Of a stretch of DNA of 64,000 nucleotides, positions 13,473-26,600 are shown one piece after another. Numbering within the stretch: position 1 is the stretch's first letter; each line of letters starts with the position of its first letter. Source of the DNA: Drosophila persimilis. Taxonomy: Eukaryota; Arthropoda; Insecta; Diptera; Drosophilidae. Made by a program: the position numbers and the translations under genes. The stretch lies in the NCBI RefSeq assembly GCF_003286085.1, contig NW_020825336.1, forward strand, positions 1,116,001 to 1,180,000. The letters run 5' to 3'. Under the pieces are notes generated by a model that did not search any database, was not told the DNA's origin, and worked only from the letters and a program-made list of their open reading frames with translations.

Positions 13473-15255
13473 TGTCTCCCCCCCTGCCTTGTTCTACTCC
13501 TATTGCCCCCCCTCCCATCCCCTGTCGCAGTGAACGTATAAAATAATTTTTTATGACACCGAGAATTTCTTGTTGTCGCCGCATTTTGTTGTTGCTGTGC
13601 GAGTAATTAAATAAAGTTATGTTCCAGAAAAAGAAAGACAGACAGAGAGAGAGAGAGAGAAGTCTACACTACCGCTTACAAGTGGAAGAAGTGGAAGAAG
13701 GGGAGTGTGAAGAAGAGTTTGTGGAAGAAGTAGAGGAAGAGACGGGACTGAAAGCACAGCCAAAGCGGCGATTGAGTTGACAAACCAAACGCTGGATGAC
13801 ACGCGAGCCTCTGGCAGTGCCTCCTGCCTCCCTCTCTGGGGCCCGATGAAGGAGTGGGGAATCTTTGGCTCCATTAAAGAGGTAGGAGGGGGGGACAGAG
13901 GGGCCAACAAGCGACACGCGAGCGGTGTATAAAAATAGTTTCGAAATGCAAAATGACATTTACCGGGGGGGGCGAGTGCGAGGGGGGTTGCCACAACAAT
14001 TGAGTGCAACATGCACTTGACATCATCTGGCGATCCAGCAATTGGATCGGAGACATAATTTGATTAGCGCTAGGGGAATGCCCATAGACAGCGTGAGTCC
14101 ATAATCAGACGAATGAAGGATGTTCACACGACGGGCACGGCCCTTGAACCCTAAGAGATCATAGAGATCTGTAGTTAAGTGACATCGAAACAGACAAGGA
14201 ACAAAGTTCTGGGAACCCAACAATTTCGTGCACCAGTCTTAAACAATCAGTCAAGGTCCTTAAGCCTTAAGTTCTTAAATCATTCCTAAATGGCCCCACA
14301 TAATATCTTGTATTATTATTAGGGTCTTCAACTTCTTGAACTCTTAATTAATACCTTATAAAGTTAATCTTTAGCTTTTCAAGTGCTCAAATGATCAACC
14401 AAAAAATACAATCAACGATATATACGGTGTACCATGCTTAATGGATCTCTTGTATCAATTACTACGGACAACATTTCCCCTGGTATCTTTTCATTATCTC
14501 TAGACTTCAATCGGCCGTTACCCCCAGAAAACAAGCTTCAGAAAAGAATAAATAAATCTATCTACAATTGAAATATCATCGAATCGAAAGAGGAGAAAGA
14601 GACCCAAAGAACCGAGGAACCAAAGAACTAAAAAAGATCGAAACAAATTGGCTGAACATTAGAAACGCATAAAACTTCATTAAGCTCGTATTCTAGTTTC
14701 CTATCTGCCACCGATGGCCGCTGGGAGATGTTGCCTGTTGCATGTTGCCTCTTGTTGCTGGTGCTGTTGCAGCCACAAATAACGAAGGAGAACAGTACGA
14801 GTGCAGTTTTTACAATTAACTGAGGAAGAAAGAAACAAGAGAGTGAGAGAGAGAGAGAGCAATGACTACTATTCTTACGATGACGATGGTTTGGCCCCCA
14901 ACCTGGACGGAGAGCAACAGTTTGCGCCGCTTGAGTGCATCCGTTGCAAGACCAGGGACGACCGACGGCTTTTATTATTATCATTGTTCTGCTGCTGGAA
15001 TGAAAGTAGAAACAGTCCAGAAAGAACCCGCTTAGCAGAGAACACACGCATACCCTAGATGTATGTACAAAGAGATTTTCTTCCTTATAGCCAGAAACTT
15101 ATGAAAAGATGAAGCCAATTATTCCAGTCCAAAATGAAAGTAAAATCCCCTCTTCCCGCCAACGATTGATGCTAAGAATTATACCCCTTTCGAGCAGGGT
15201 ATCATCCAACAGCTTAAATGAAATGCAATGATAGAGAGCCCCAGAGCCCCAGAGC

Positions 15256-15282
<27 letters not shown>
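15256..15282. repeat. (CAG)9 microsatellite
   Basis: Nine perfect CAG triplets. On the minus strand they give a poly-Ala frame with no flanking coding signal. Confidence 0.85.
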
Positions 15283-15286
<4 letters not shown>

Positions 15287-16268
15287 AAAAACTAGAAGCA
15301 ACAACAGGGAAAACAATAAAAATACAAGCAACAAATAAAAAGCAACAAAAAAGCAGAGATAGAACTGTACGTACAATGGATTCAGGTCTGGTTTTTAGAG
15401 TGTTTTACACTCGTCATCGCCCCCCACTCCACTACACTCCACGCCACGCCACTCCACTGCCTAACCCGATCTCCTCATCCCAAGACCCGTCTGGGGAGAG
15501 AGTGCACTTTTTTATTGTTGCACAGACAGTGGAGGGGCATGAAATTTGATTCTCGGAAGAGTTCATTTGTAGCTTACCAGGAATACTCGTACTCGTACTC
15601 GTAGTCGTACGAAAACGAATGGAATGGAATGTTTGTTTGCTGGTCTCCTTCTCCTTCGGGCGGTGGTACTTGTAACTTAATTAAAACTGATTGCAGGTTG
15701 CACAGTGTTTGCCCAGGGTTGCCAGGCAACCTGACTGCGAAAATCCTGCAAACAAATAACGGAAATATGGTTAAAACCATTTAGATTGCAATAACATTCT
15801 GTTATGGGCGTGTCCCCCGGGAGGGTGGAGGCAATGCGAATGCATTGACAAGGCTGTAAATTCGATTTCAGTGCCATTTTTCCTGTGTCTCTTCTTTGTT
15901 TTTATTACATCCTCGTTTCGCTTTGCTGTTCTTGTCGTTGACATTGCATCCCCGTGGGAGCTTGCAAGCGCGCCCGAAAATTGCCTACACCCTATCCATG
16001 TCCATAGGTGGGACAGGGACAACAGCACAGACAAACAATAACACACATACACTTCCAACTGCTACAATGACAAACAAAACAAACGGAAGAACAAAGCGCC
16101 AAATGGTGGCTTTTGTTGTTTTCTCCGTTGCTGCTGCTGCTGCAGAGGATAACTGCATTGATTTCTGACAGTTGACGTCGCAGTCGGTAGCATTCGCTTT
16201 TCGTGTCCATGCAAGCGTGAAGAAAGACGGAGAAGCCCTCTGCTGTGGGGTTGCGTCTCCTTTTCACC

Positions 16269-16291
16269 CCCACACACACACACACACACAC
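16269..16291. repeat. (CA)n microsatellite
   Basis: About eleven CA dinucleotides. A similar (AC)n run lies at 16,747-16,764. Confidence 0.85.
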
Positions 16292-16746
16292 TTCACTCAA
16301 TGAGCAGCTACTGATGATCAAGGTGTATTAAATATAAGGTAGAGCCGCAAGGGACAGGGGGTTTTGAGAGCAGGGCTGCCTCCACCTTATGTTTACTATA
16401 CCTTGTTACTGATGATGCTCTTCTGTGGGTAAAGGGGGCACGGTAGGGAGTAGAAATAGCCAACAATTTGCCTCTTTGTGTCTTCTGCACTGGATAATTA
16501 CATATGTAAATCATTACAAAATATTGATATCAACATACCAATTTACACATGAGGCAAATTGCCCATTTAGTAATTGTGGTTTCCTATGCACTTGCACCGA
16601 AGCCGATGGCATAAACAAAACTCATACACGAATCGATATGGGTTATTAATGAAGATAAACAACACAACAGCCAAACAAAAATATATAAATTGCAAAAATG
16701 ACATGATCAAAGCACATTGCACACGCGTTTTCTACTGCCTCAGCTT

Positions 16747-16764
16747 ACACACACACACACACAC
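16747..16764. repeat. (AC)n microsatellite
   Basis: About nine AC dinucleotides, followed by imperfect units. Confidence 0.8.
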
Positions 16765-16899
16765 CCACGCCCAATGCACTCATGTGATTTGCTTTCATTT
16801 ACCGATTTTCTTACTGTTGCTGTTTTTGTATGAAACAAAAGATTTTCGTTGAAACTATTGTTAGCCGCCACTGGAGGACAAACAAATCTAAATCTAAAC

Positions 16900-17470
16900 A
16901 CGTTGCGATGAACATTAACCGAAGTGCGAGTTTCACTTCACCCGTTTTCCAGAAAGTGGCCGGCGTTTTTTTCGTTTTATCACAAAATTGTTATAAACGT
17001 TCAGAATTCAGTGATTAACCTTCTTAATCGAACGGTAAGGGGTTGAAATTATTGGGGTTTCATAATATTTCATTTAATTTGTGCTTTTAATTGTAATTTA
17101 ATCAATATTAGCTCGAAACACGTGAAAGTCGTCCGCGCCGCGCAGAAAAAGAAGAAGGTGGGAAGAAAAAGAAACGAAAAGTTGATGCAAGAGCGGGATG
17201 GCACCAGTGCACTTGGCACATTCCTCCTTCTAGGCGTCTGTTTGATCTGCAGAACTTTGTGGTGCGCGTAATTTGATGTACGTAGTTTATTTTAAAAGTG
17301 GTGTATAAAACGTACTCAACGCATTTTGAATAATCAATTAGTGTGCTTAAGCAAATATGTACATTATGTACATAATTAAACTCTAAGCCGCGCGCGCCTT
17401 TTCTCTTGTCGGCACACATTGTCCCGCGAAAAGATTAAACGTGTTAAAGGAAATGTAAGTGCGCCGGTCC
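16900..17470 (+). promoter_or_regulatory. Possible promoter with noncoding first exons
   Basis: This interval differs from its repeat-rich surroundings: it is low in microsatellites and has CG-rich patches. An initiator-like TCAGTGA near 17,008 is followed by a donor-like GGTAAGG near 17,031, and a second donor-like ATGTAAGTG lies near 17,454. Together these look like one or two alternative noncoding 5' exons on the plus strand. No downstream coding exon could be linked to them, so the host gene is unknown. Chance donors are common, so this is tentative. Confidence 0.25.
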
Positions 17471-18246
17471 TTGACCTAATACTTGACGCCCTATTAGTAC
17501 TGTGCAGGACTGTGAAATTGAATAGTTAAAACAATTTAATTACAGGGACTCGACAGGCGGAAAGATGGAAACCAAAGAGAAGACAAAAACATAACCAATA
17601 AAAAAACATGCATACACATGTCTTTGCACATGCCAAAGCGGGATGGCATGATAGAACTGCTGTTTTTTGCGCATTTTTCACCGCTGCAGCGCGCTGACAA
17701 AAAGTGTGAGATTTTCAATAGTTTATTTGAAAATTTGCAATGATACGGCTTGGTGGAAGAACAAATCTGGCCCTGACCGGTCGGCCACCCCTTGTTTTTC
17801 GCTGGAAAATTTGCCGACGACCGCAGTTGGCTTTGCATTTTACGTTTGAAAGGATTAAGAACGGGTTTGCAGCAACACCACCACCGCCACCACCCAACGG
17901 GACCCACAAAAGAGCTTTAGCGCGGGCCCTGGTCTCTGGTCAACGCCTGCTGCCTGCCTGCCTGCCTGCTGTGTGTGGCTTTGGCTCTGATTTACTCTCG
18001 GGGGTGGCTTCCTTCCACTTCATGTAAATGGCCCAAACATTAAAGCAACACTTGAGTTTGCTGTGTGTGTATCTTGCTGCCCGTCAAAGTCATGCCACAC
18101 GCAGTCCAGTAGGGGTAACCACCCTGAGCTGGGCTGAGCTGGGAGTACTATGGGGTACGGCACGGTACTATATGCAAAATGCAAACAATGGACAACGCAA
18201 CGCAGTAGTCACGTGCTGCCAACACCACCACCACCAACCAGCACCA

Positions 18247-18248
18247 GC

Positions 18249-18279
<31 letters not shown>
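18247..18279. repeat. (CTG)n microsatellite
   Basis: CTG triplets with one TCT interruption, noncoding. Confidence 0.85.
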
Positions 18280-20118
18280 CGGCCTCTTCCCGGGGACTCC
18301 TCCTAATAAGCGGCAAATAATTGGCAGACGAACTTGAGACTAGAGACTACCCCAACGGCAGGGACGTGGCATGGAGGTATGGGGCATGCGGCAGCCCGTG
18401 GCAACTGCAATTGCAACTAAAAATCGATATCCACCCTGCCACCCAGGCCAGGCCAGGCCTGCCTGTCTGCCCGCCTGCAGGTTGTCGATCCTGGAATGGA
18501 GTAATGTAATGTTTGTTTGCATTTCCAGTCCCCAGAGAGCGAGAGAGAGCGAATGACTGAGAGTCTGCTCTCAGTTGCAGTTTGCAATTGGAGTACAGGT
18601 AAGTCCTGAGAATATAGTGCTCCGCTGCCCCCGCTCTGAAACCACTGTTTTTTCTATCTTTTGTAGGTATGTTTTTGTAATGTGTAACCTCAACAACAAT
18701 TAGAATTTCCGGCTGTAAACTCTGGGGCCCAGACCTCGGAGCAAGCGTTAGCCCAGAACCCCATGACATTTTGACCAAATTTGAATGTCAAACGCAAACG
18801 GTGAGACAGGGACGGATCTGAGCGAGAGAAATGGAGATACATAGGTACTGCATCCGCTCCTGTTAATGACAGTTGCATTCTGTGGGCCTCTGTGGGCCCC
18901 TGGCTGCCTGGTGCTCAATGAACCATTCATTCATTCTGTGTGTTTCTGTCTGTGTTGCACTACGAACATGGGCAACAACAATTAATATGGCCAGCGATGC
19001 GAATCTAATAATGTCAGTACAATAGACCCGCTTCAACCAGTCGTTCGTCTTTCTGTATTTTATGTAAGCCCAGGTCTGAACAAAAGCTTGACTTGGGCTG
19101 CGCTCTGGCAGCTGCCTCGTGTGATATGTTGCCTGTTCTAACGATACATCATTGTGAAGCCACGAGGTGTGTGTACCTTTAGGTGTGCCATAAATTAACA
19201 CTAGATGTCCCAGTGGGCGGTTCTTTTGCCTCATAAATGCAGCAGTGCCAGCGAAAGGAGAAAACAATTAACCATTGCATGTAGGACGGACTCTCTCACC
19301 AGCCCTCTCTGGTTCTCTCCGGTGGTCAGAGGGTGCGTGAGATCGTCAGTGGGTGATAATCACCGCATGGGCATTGGGTTACAAATGAGGCGATCGTTTA
19401 TCTAAATGGGTTACATGATCATGAAATGCGTTTAATGCAGACGAGAGGAGAGTGAAAACTACACAAATTTGGGTGTAAAAGGGAGGGGAATTGCAGAGGT
19501 CCCATTCAGATCCCATCTAAAGCTTCTTTTGGTTAGATTTTCGCTCACATTTCTCATCTGTGAGCCCTTCCTGCCACAACTCTCGCTCTTAAGTCCAATA
19601 AATCTTCAAAACAAATCTCTGGATAAGCTACAATAGCAGTTAAGTGTGGAAAAACATGCAAAAAATCAATGAACTTGATGTGCATTTCCCTTTGGAATCA
19701 AAATTTACAAAAAGTAATACAAATAAGGGAACATTTTTCTAATGGTGAGAAGATGTGCAGTCCACAAAAATGAAACCCGAATCCCGGACTCTAGAGTAAA
19801 TTGCTGCCTATTTCCCAGGCGATGATAATCGAAATGGTAGTAGCTAAGGGTTGATCCAAAAAGCTACCCTCCGCAATGAGTAACATTAAAACTGCAATTG
19901 CACTAAAGGAGAAGCAACCCCCGGAATGAAGTAGAAGCAGAAAAACCCTTGGAACAATGACCCATCCCATCCCATACCCATCCTTCGCCGCCCTCCTTCG
20001 CCCCTTTTGTTGCCGTTTCTGCTGCCGCTGCTGCTTCTGCTTGATGGTGGCGCATTCTGGAATGACAAACAACAATAAAAATTCGATATCGAGTCGATCG
20101 ATCAATAAGCAGTTACAT

Positions 20119-20144
20119 ACACACACACACACACACACACACAC
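20119..20144. repeat. (AC)13 microsatellite
   Basis: Thirteen perfect AC dinucleotides. Confidence 0.9.
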
Positions 20145-23100
20145 TAGACATCCCGCTCGCTCTCCATTGCGTGAAATTACAGACAAAGAGGCGACACATA
20201 ATACCCGTAGAGAAGGAGACAGACAGATGGAGTGCGTCGTGCTCCCTAGATTTGGAGAGGTAGGAGTGCGAGAGCAGCAGCAGCTGCGCAGGCGCCACAG
20301 TTGTCGCTTGGATCAGACCAGAGTCCAGGGTTGTCATCCCATTCGGGAGTAGCTGTGGCAGCAGCAGCCTCCTGCATTTGGTGGTGGATTGAAAACAACC
20401 GAACCCCGAGTACAGTAGCGCACGCCATCAAATGGAGAGTTTATGCGGAGATAATGATTGGGATTTGAGCAAGAAGATACCTTCCGAAAATCCGCATTGC
20501 ATAAAGTTCAAGATAATTACAATATAGCTAGTAGTCAAGGCTGAACTTGAGAGGAAAACCCTCAAATAATCACCAGAGTAAGCTTGAACTTCTCTTCATA
20601 GTTTCCCTGAACTACAGAGTTCTGGTAATCTCCAAACGCATAAACATTAGAGCCTCACGCACAATATCTCGTCCTCATTGCATTTCAGTTTCAAACATTT
20701 GTCACTGTCTCAAATATGGCCTGTGTGATGGCTCTAACTGTGTTTTCCATCCTTAAAAGGGGTGACATGCGTCGTTTGTCCAATTTGTTGCGCAATCATG
20801 ATGGCAGGCCGCACAACGCCTGCCACTGCCTGGACTACGTGCCCCAAAAAGACCATGCAAGTCCATGTCCAAGTTCCAGGTCTTTTACTGGTAATTGGTT
20901 TGTCATTATAGCTTAAACAGGGACGGGGACGGAGACGGAGAGACAGAGAAAGCCATGGAACGAGAGAGGACATTGAACCCTAACTTTAAGGAGTAAGATT
21001 TTGATTCGAAGAAATGGTTTTTCAGCTGCCGATCTTGACACGTACTACGCTACGGGAAGGGAGAACGTGAAGGGAAACCATCCCTTTCTTTTACCTTTCA
21101 CACCTTTCATTCCCAAACAATATTTTCTGGCTAATTTATGGCTTGGACCACAGCTGACGATAGGGAGTTCCATTCTAGAGTTCCTTTCTGATTTCTGGCA
21201 GCTCTGTAATTATAAGGGGTACGCAGATCTAAAGGATCATTTCCGATACACATATTCCCATGATTTAAATGAAAGATTTATGTGAAAACTTTATCTCATT
21301 CAATGGGGGGCTCCATAAACCATTTCCATGCCGAACAGTTGCATTTCTAATGCGATGAGGGTGCCTCCTTAAGCTTTTGTTCTCGTAGCCAATTACTAAA
21401 CGTCACCAGGGGGAGTTCGTAAGAGGGGGAATGATGGTTCATTCTATAGAACTATCGACCCCACAAAAAGCACAAAATATTCAATGGATTCAATGATACT
21501 TTATCGCCAAACTTAATCTACACTTGAGGCAATGGGGGAATGGACTCTCGTGACATGTGGCAAGTGGCATGGGGAACGGAAGGGAGGAATGGCTGATGTT
21601 GCACAGAACCCAACGATGAGGGCAACGATGTTTCAATCAGTGCGCAGCATTTTTATGAAATTTCTATTGGAATATGATGTAATTTAATATTGATTTCAGA
21701 AAGGGTTAAATCATTTGTTGGCTGCTTGTAATTGCAGTGTGAAATACGGGAAGGAGGGGCTATAATTAATCCAATCAAGAAAACAGTCGAAGGAGCCTCC
21801 CTTTGAGGACCTCTCCGAGTATTCAGGATATACATATATGTATCATCTAAATGGCCTCTCCAGCATTCGAAAAGTATTCCGATTCGTTTACCCGCATTCC
21901 CTGAAATTGTGTTTTAGTGTTGTTGTAGAAATCTTAATCGAATTAACCACAGGGCCACCGAAATCTGTGTACACATTATTCATTTGATTTCCATTTGCTT
22001 GATTTGTTGCTATTGAAATGTAATTTTTCTCAATTAAAAGGAAAATATATGAAATCTAATGATGGGAAATACCAGAAATATATTGATTCTAAGGGGGGAG
22101 TGGAGCTTTAGGTGAAAGGTACCTACATTGCACAGCCATAAGTCTTTGGCTGATTTCTGATCAAATTTAGCAATCGCATATTGTTATTTAATCCTTTTTT
22201 TCATCCACAGACAGATGTCTGCTGAGTTTATATCCCCCTCTGTCTGCTCTAAATGCCTTGTTCGCGGGATTATCGTTAGAGAAGGAACAGAGATAGAGTG
22301 AGAGAGAGGGGTGGATATATGGGAGTGGGAAGCCGGGAGCATGTGTGCTGATTTCTGCACTGTTGTGGGATTTAAAACCGTATTAATTTTCAATAAGTGC
22401 AATGAGCTCTACGAATTGTTTGATAAATGGCACAGCGGGTTAATCCTGGGCTCATTGATGCGTATGGGAGTGTGGAATCGGGAGAAAAAAGGCTGAAGAT
22501 CTCATCAAGCACGTGTTTGCCACGAAACTACAACGTGACAAGGCATATTGAGCCACAAATTTGTTAATCTACGAGTTCGAGGGAAAAGTGTAATGGTAGA
22601 TCTATTAACTATTAATGGAATATACTCGTACCTTTACCGTAATTGAGATTTTGGCTTCCGATCATTAGTCTGGATGCCTCACGATCCTGGGAGAGTATCT
22701 GATCATGAGATCACAGCACACCCAACTCTGCCCACAAATAGCAGAGAAAACAAGTTTCATATAATGGAAAAAATATCCTTAATCCTTGATCCTTGATAAA
22801 CACACTATGAAATTAGGGATTTTCTTCCAATCACAGGCAGTAAAATCAGTACAGAAAGCTAAAAGAGTTGACATTTGAACTCCGCGCCTCAGAGATGACC
22901 TGGGATCGATACCATTACATACTTGAATAAAAGACTGATATCGAATATTTTAGGTTCTATTTATTGCCGCCATAAGTGGCGCCATTTATTTTCCGTAGCA
23001 AAAGTAGGCAACATAATTTTTTTTTATTGAAATTCAGCCTTAGCCAAGACCGCCACCGCGGAGTTGATCATTATATAATTATTGAATGAATGAATAATCT

Positions 23101-23630
23101 CTGATCTCTCCTGATCTTCAAATTACAATTTCAACAAAATTCAGAATGTGCTCCCAAATGATCTCTCAGTAGTACGGTGTCTCTTCGTCCTCCAGGCAAC
23201 TCCTCGATAGTTCATTTTCTACTGTTTCTTGTGTTTTACTTAGAAAGTGTGGCCATTAGCAATCCTGTGATGACCGAAAGATCGTTTGATTTTGAATGAT
23301 TAATTAGTCTCTTCTTTAATTTATTTCTTTATTCTGAGGGAATGAGTGAGTATTACAGGAAATCATTGCGCTTCCAAAGTACATACTCGTAAAATCGATA
23401 GCTGGAAAAAACGTTTTCGTGCCTTATTGATAAGAAAACAATGCCCTGGGAAAGCTGAGCTTTCTTCACTTACGAAAATACCTTTCCTTTATGGAATTTT
23501 AATTGCACAGACGTCTTAAAAACTAATCTTAAGGGCATGTATGGCTCCATTCAACCTTTGTTGAACCTTAAACTTGAACCATAGACAGAGCTTATCAGAG
23601 AAATAACATACCAACTCCCATGGTACTTCC

Positions 23631-23638
23631 TATATAAG
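23631..23638 (+). promoter_or_regulatory. TATA box of the mucin-like gene
   Basis: TATATAAG lies 56 bases upstream of the ATG. An initiator would be expected near 23,660 (AAATCAATCG), giving a 5' leader of only about 25 bases. A strong TATA box with a very short leader is typical of abundantly expressed, stage-specific secretory genes in Drosophila; that last point is known biology applied by inference. Confidence 0.7.
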
Positions 23639-23686
23639 CACTCGGCTTGAGCTCAAGAAATCAATCGTTTCGCTGAAACCGTCCCA

Positions 23687-26600
23687 ATGGTAAGTCAGGA
23701 TCCGCTCGCACAACGACACTATATATCCCCTCCTTTCCTTTCGAAAATATAGAATATCCTGAGAAGTTTGCTTTTTCTTGCCCTGCACTATGCTGCCCAT
23801 GCAGATCGGGAAGGAAGTGGCGCTAGGCAAATCGTTGACGAGACGGACACGGCTGGCGTAACATATCCATTCTATTGTGCCTTCGATCCTTTCCTGCCGG
23901 GATGCCCACTGGCTCCTACAACAGCAAAGACAACTCCTGAACCGACAACACCGAAAACAACAACCGTGGAGACTACGACAGTAAAGACGACTCCCATGCC
24001 GACAACTCCGAAAACAACTACAGTAAAGACTACCACAGTGAAGACGACTCCAGAGCCGACAACACCTAAAACAACAACCGTGGAGAGTACAACGGTAAAG
24101 ACGACTCCTGAACCGACAACGCCGAAAACAACAACCGTGGAGACTACAACAGTAAAGACGACTCCTGAGCCAACAACTCCGAAAACAACTACAGTAAAGA
24201 CTACCACAGTGAAGACGACTCCAGAGCCGACAACTCCGAAAACAACGACCGTGGAGACTACAACAGTGAATACGACTCCTGAGCCGACAACTCCGAAAAC
24301 AACAACCGTGGAGACTACAACAGTGAAGACGACTCCAGAGCCGACAACTCCGAAAACAACGACCGTGGAGACTACAACAGTGAATACGACTCCTAAGCCT
24401 ATAACTCCGAAAACAACTACAGTAAAGACTACCACAGTGAAGACGACTCCAGAGCCGACAACTCCGAAAACAACAACCGTGGAGACTACAACGGTAAAGA
24501 CGACATCTGAACCGACAACTCCGAAAACAACTACAGTGAAGACTACGACAGTACAGACGACTCCTGAACCGACAACTCCGAAAACAACGACCGTGGAGAC
24601 TACAACAGTGAATACGACTCCTGAGCCGACAACTCCGAAAACAACGACCGTGGAGACTACAACAGTGAATACGACTCCTGAGCCGACAACTCCGAAAACG
24701 ACAACCGTTAAGACTACAACAGTAAAGACGACTCCAGAGCCTACAACTCCGAAAACAACAACCGTGGAGACTACAACAGTAAAGACGACTCCTGAGCCTA
24801 CAACTCCGAAAACAACTACAGTAAAGACTACCACAGTGAAGACGACTCCAGAGCCTACAACTCCGAAAACAACAACGGTGAAGACTACGACAGTAAAGAC
24901 GACTCCTGAACCGACAACTCCGAAAACGACAACCGTTAAGACTACAACAGTAAAGACGACTCCAGAGCCTACAACTCCGAAAACAACAACCGTGGAGACT
25001 ACAACAGTGAATACGACTCCTGAGCCGACAACTCCGAAAACAACTTCAGTAAAGACTACCACAGTGAAGACGACTCCAGAGCCGACAACACCTAAAACAA
25101 CAACCGTGGAGAGTACAACGGTAAAGACGACTCCTGAACCGACAACTCCGAAAACGACAACCGTTAAGACTACAACAGTAAAGACGACTCCAGAGCCTAC
25201 AACTCCGAAAACAACTACAGTGAAGACTACGACAGTAAAGACGACTCCTGAACCGACAACTCCGAAAACAACAACCGTTAAGACTACAACAGTAAAGACG
25301 ACTCCAGAGCCTACAACTCCGAAAACAACTACGGTGAAGACTACGACAGTAAAGACGACTCCTGAACCGACAACTCCGAAAACGACAACTGTTAAGACTA
25401 CAACAGTGAAGACGACTCCAGAGCCGACAACACCTAAAACAACAACCGTGGAAAGTACAACGGTAAAGACGACTCCTGAACCGACAACGCCGAAAACAAC
25501 AACCGTGGAGACTACAACAGTAAAGACGACTCCTGAGCCTACAACTCCGAAAACAACTACAGTAAAGACTACCACAGTGAAGACGACTCCAGAGCCAACA
25601 ACTCCGACAACAACTACAGTGAAGACTACCACAGTGAAGACGACTCCAGAGCCGACAACACCTAAAACAACAACCGTGGAAAGTACAACGGTAAAGACGA
25701 CTCCTGAACCGACAACTCCGAAAACGACAACCGTTAAGACTACAACAGTAAAGACGACTCCTGAACCGACAACTCCGAAAACAACGACCGTGGAGACTAC
25801 AACAGTGAATACGACTCCTGAGCCGACAACTCCGAAAACAACGACCGTGGAGACTACAACAGTGAATACGACTCCTGAGCCTACAACTCCGAAAACAACT
25901 ACAGTAAAGACTACCACAGTGAAGACGACTCCAGAGCCGACAACTCCGAAAACAACAACCGTGGAGAGTACAACGGTAAAGACGACTCCTGAGCCTACAA
26001 CTCCGAAAACAACTACAGTAAGGACTACCACAGTGAAGACGACTCCAGAGCCGACAACACCTAAAACAACAACCGTGGAAAGTACAACGGTAAAGACGAC
26101 TCCTGAGCCGACAACTCCGAAAACAACGACCGTGGAGACTACAACAGTGAATACGACTCCTGAGCCGACAACTCCGAAAACAACGACCGTGGAGACTACA
26201 ACAGTGAATACGACTCCTGAGCCTACAACTCCGAAAACAACTACAGTAAAGACTACCACAGTGAAGACGACTCCAGAGCCGACAACTCCGAAAACAACAA
26301 CCGTGGAGAGTACAACGGTAAAGACGACTCCTAAGCCTATAACTCCGAAAACAACTACAGTAAAGACTACCACAGTGAAGACGACTCCAGAGCCGACAAC
26401 TCCGAAAACAACAACCGTGGAGACTACAACGGTAAAGACGACATCTGAACCGACAACTCCGAAAACAACTACAGTGAAGACTACCACAGTGAAGACGACT
26501 CCAGAGCCGACAACTCCGAAAACAACAACCGTGGAGACTACAACGGTAAAGACGACATCTGAACCGACAACTCCGAAAACAACTACAGTGAAGACTACCA

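Larger units (their letters stand above)
1..16850. other. Long noncoding stretch rich in simple repeats
   Basis: No open frame here looks like a real protein. The longest ones are translations of low-complexity purine, CAG or CT tracts. The stretch is built of microsatellites, poly-purine/poly-pyrimidine runs, poly-C runs and AT-rich segments (for example 7,440-7,780, 11,640-12,240 and 14,230-14,640). It could be intergenic DNA or the large intron of a gene whose exons lie outside the window; the sequence does not decide this. No tRNA or rRNA was recognised. Specific repeats and motif arrays are listed separately. Confidence 0.6.
17471..23600. other. Noncoding stretch upstream of the mucin gene
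   Basis: No supported gene. It contains a CTG run (18,247-18,279), a (AC)13 run (20,119-20,144), A/G-rich tracts and AT-rich DNA. Open frames of up to about 130 codons are low complexity or lack family resemblance. It probably holds regulatory sequence for the mucin gene, but I see no specific element beyond the TATA box at its right edge. Confidence 0.55.

Noticed and set aside
7985-16291. CAG, GAT and CA runs as coding poly-amino-acid tracts
   Set aside because: None is embedded in an open frame with protein-like flanks; they are ordinary microsatellites.
21001-21285. 94-codon open frame on the plus strand
   Set aside because: Reasonable complexity but no recognisable domain, promoter, or neighbouring exon; its length is within chance for this much noncoding DNA.
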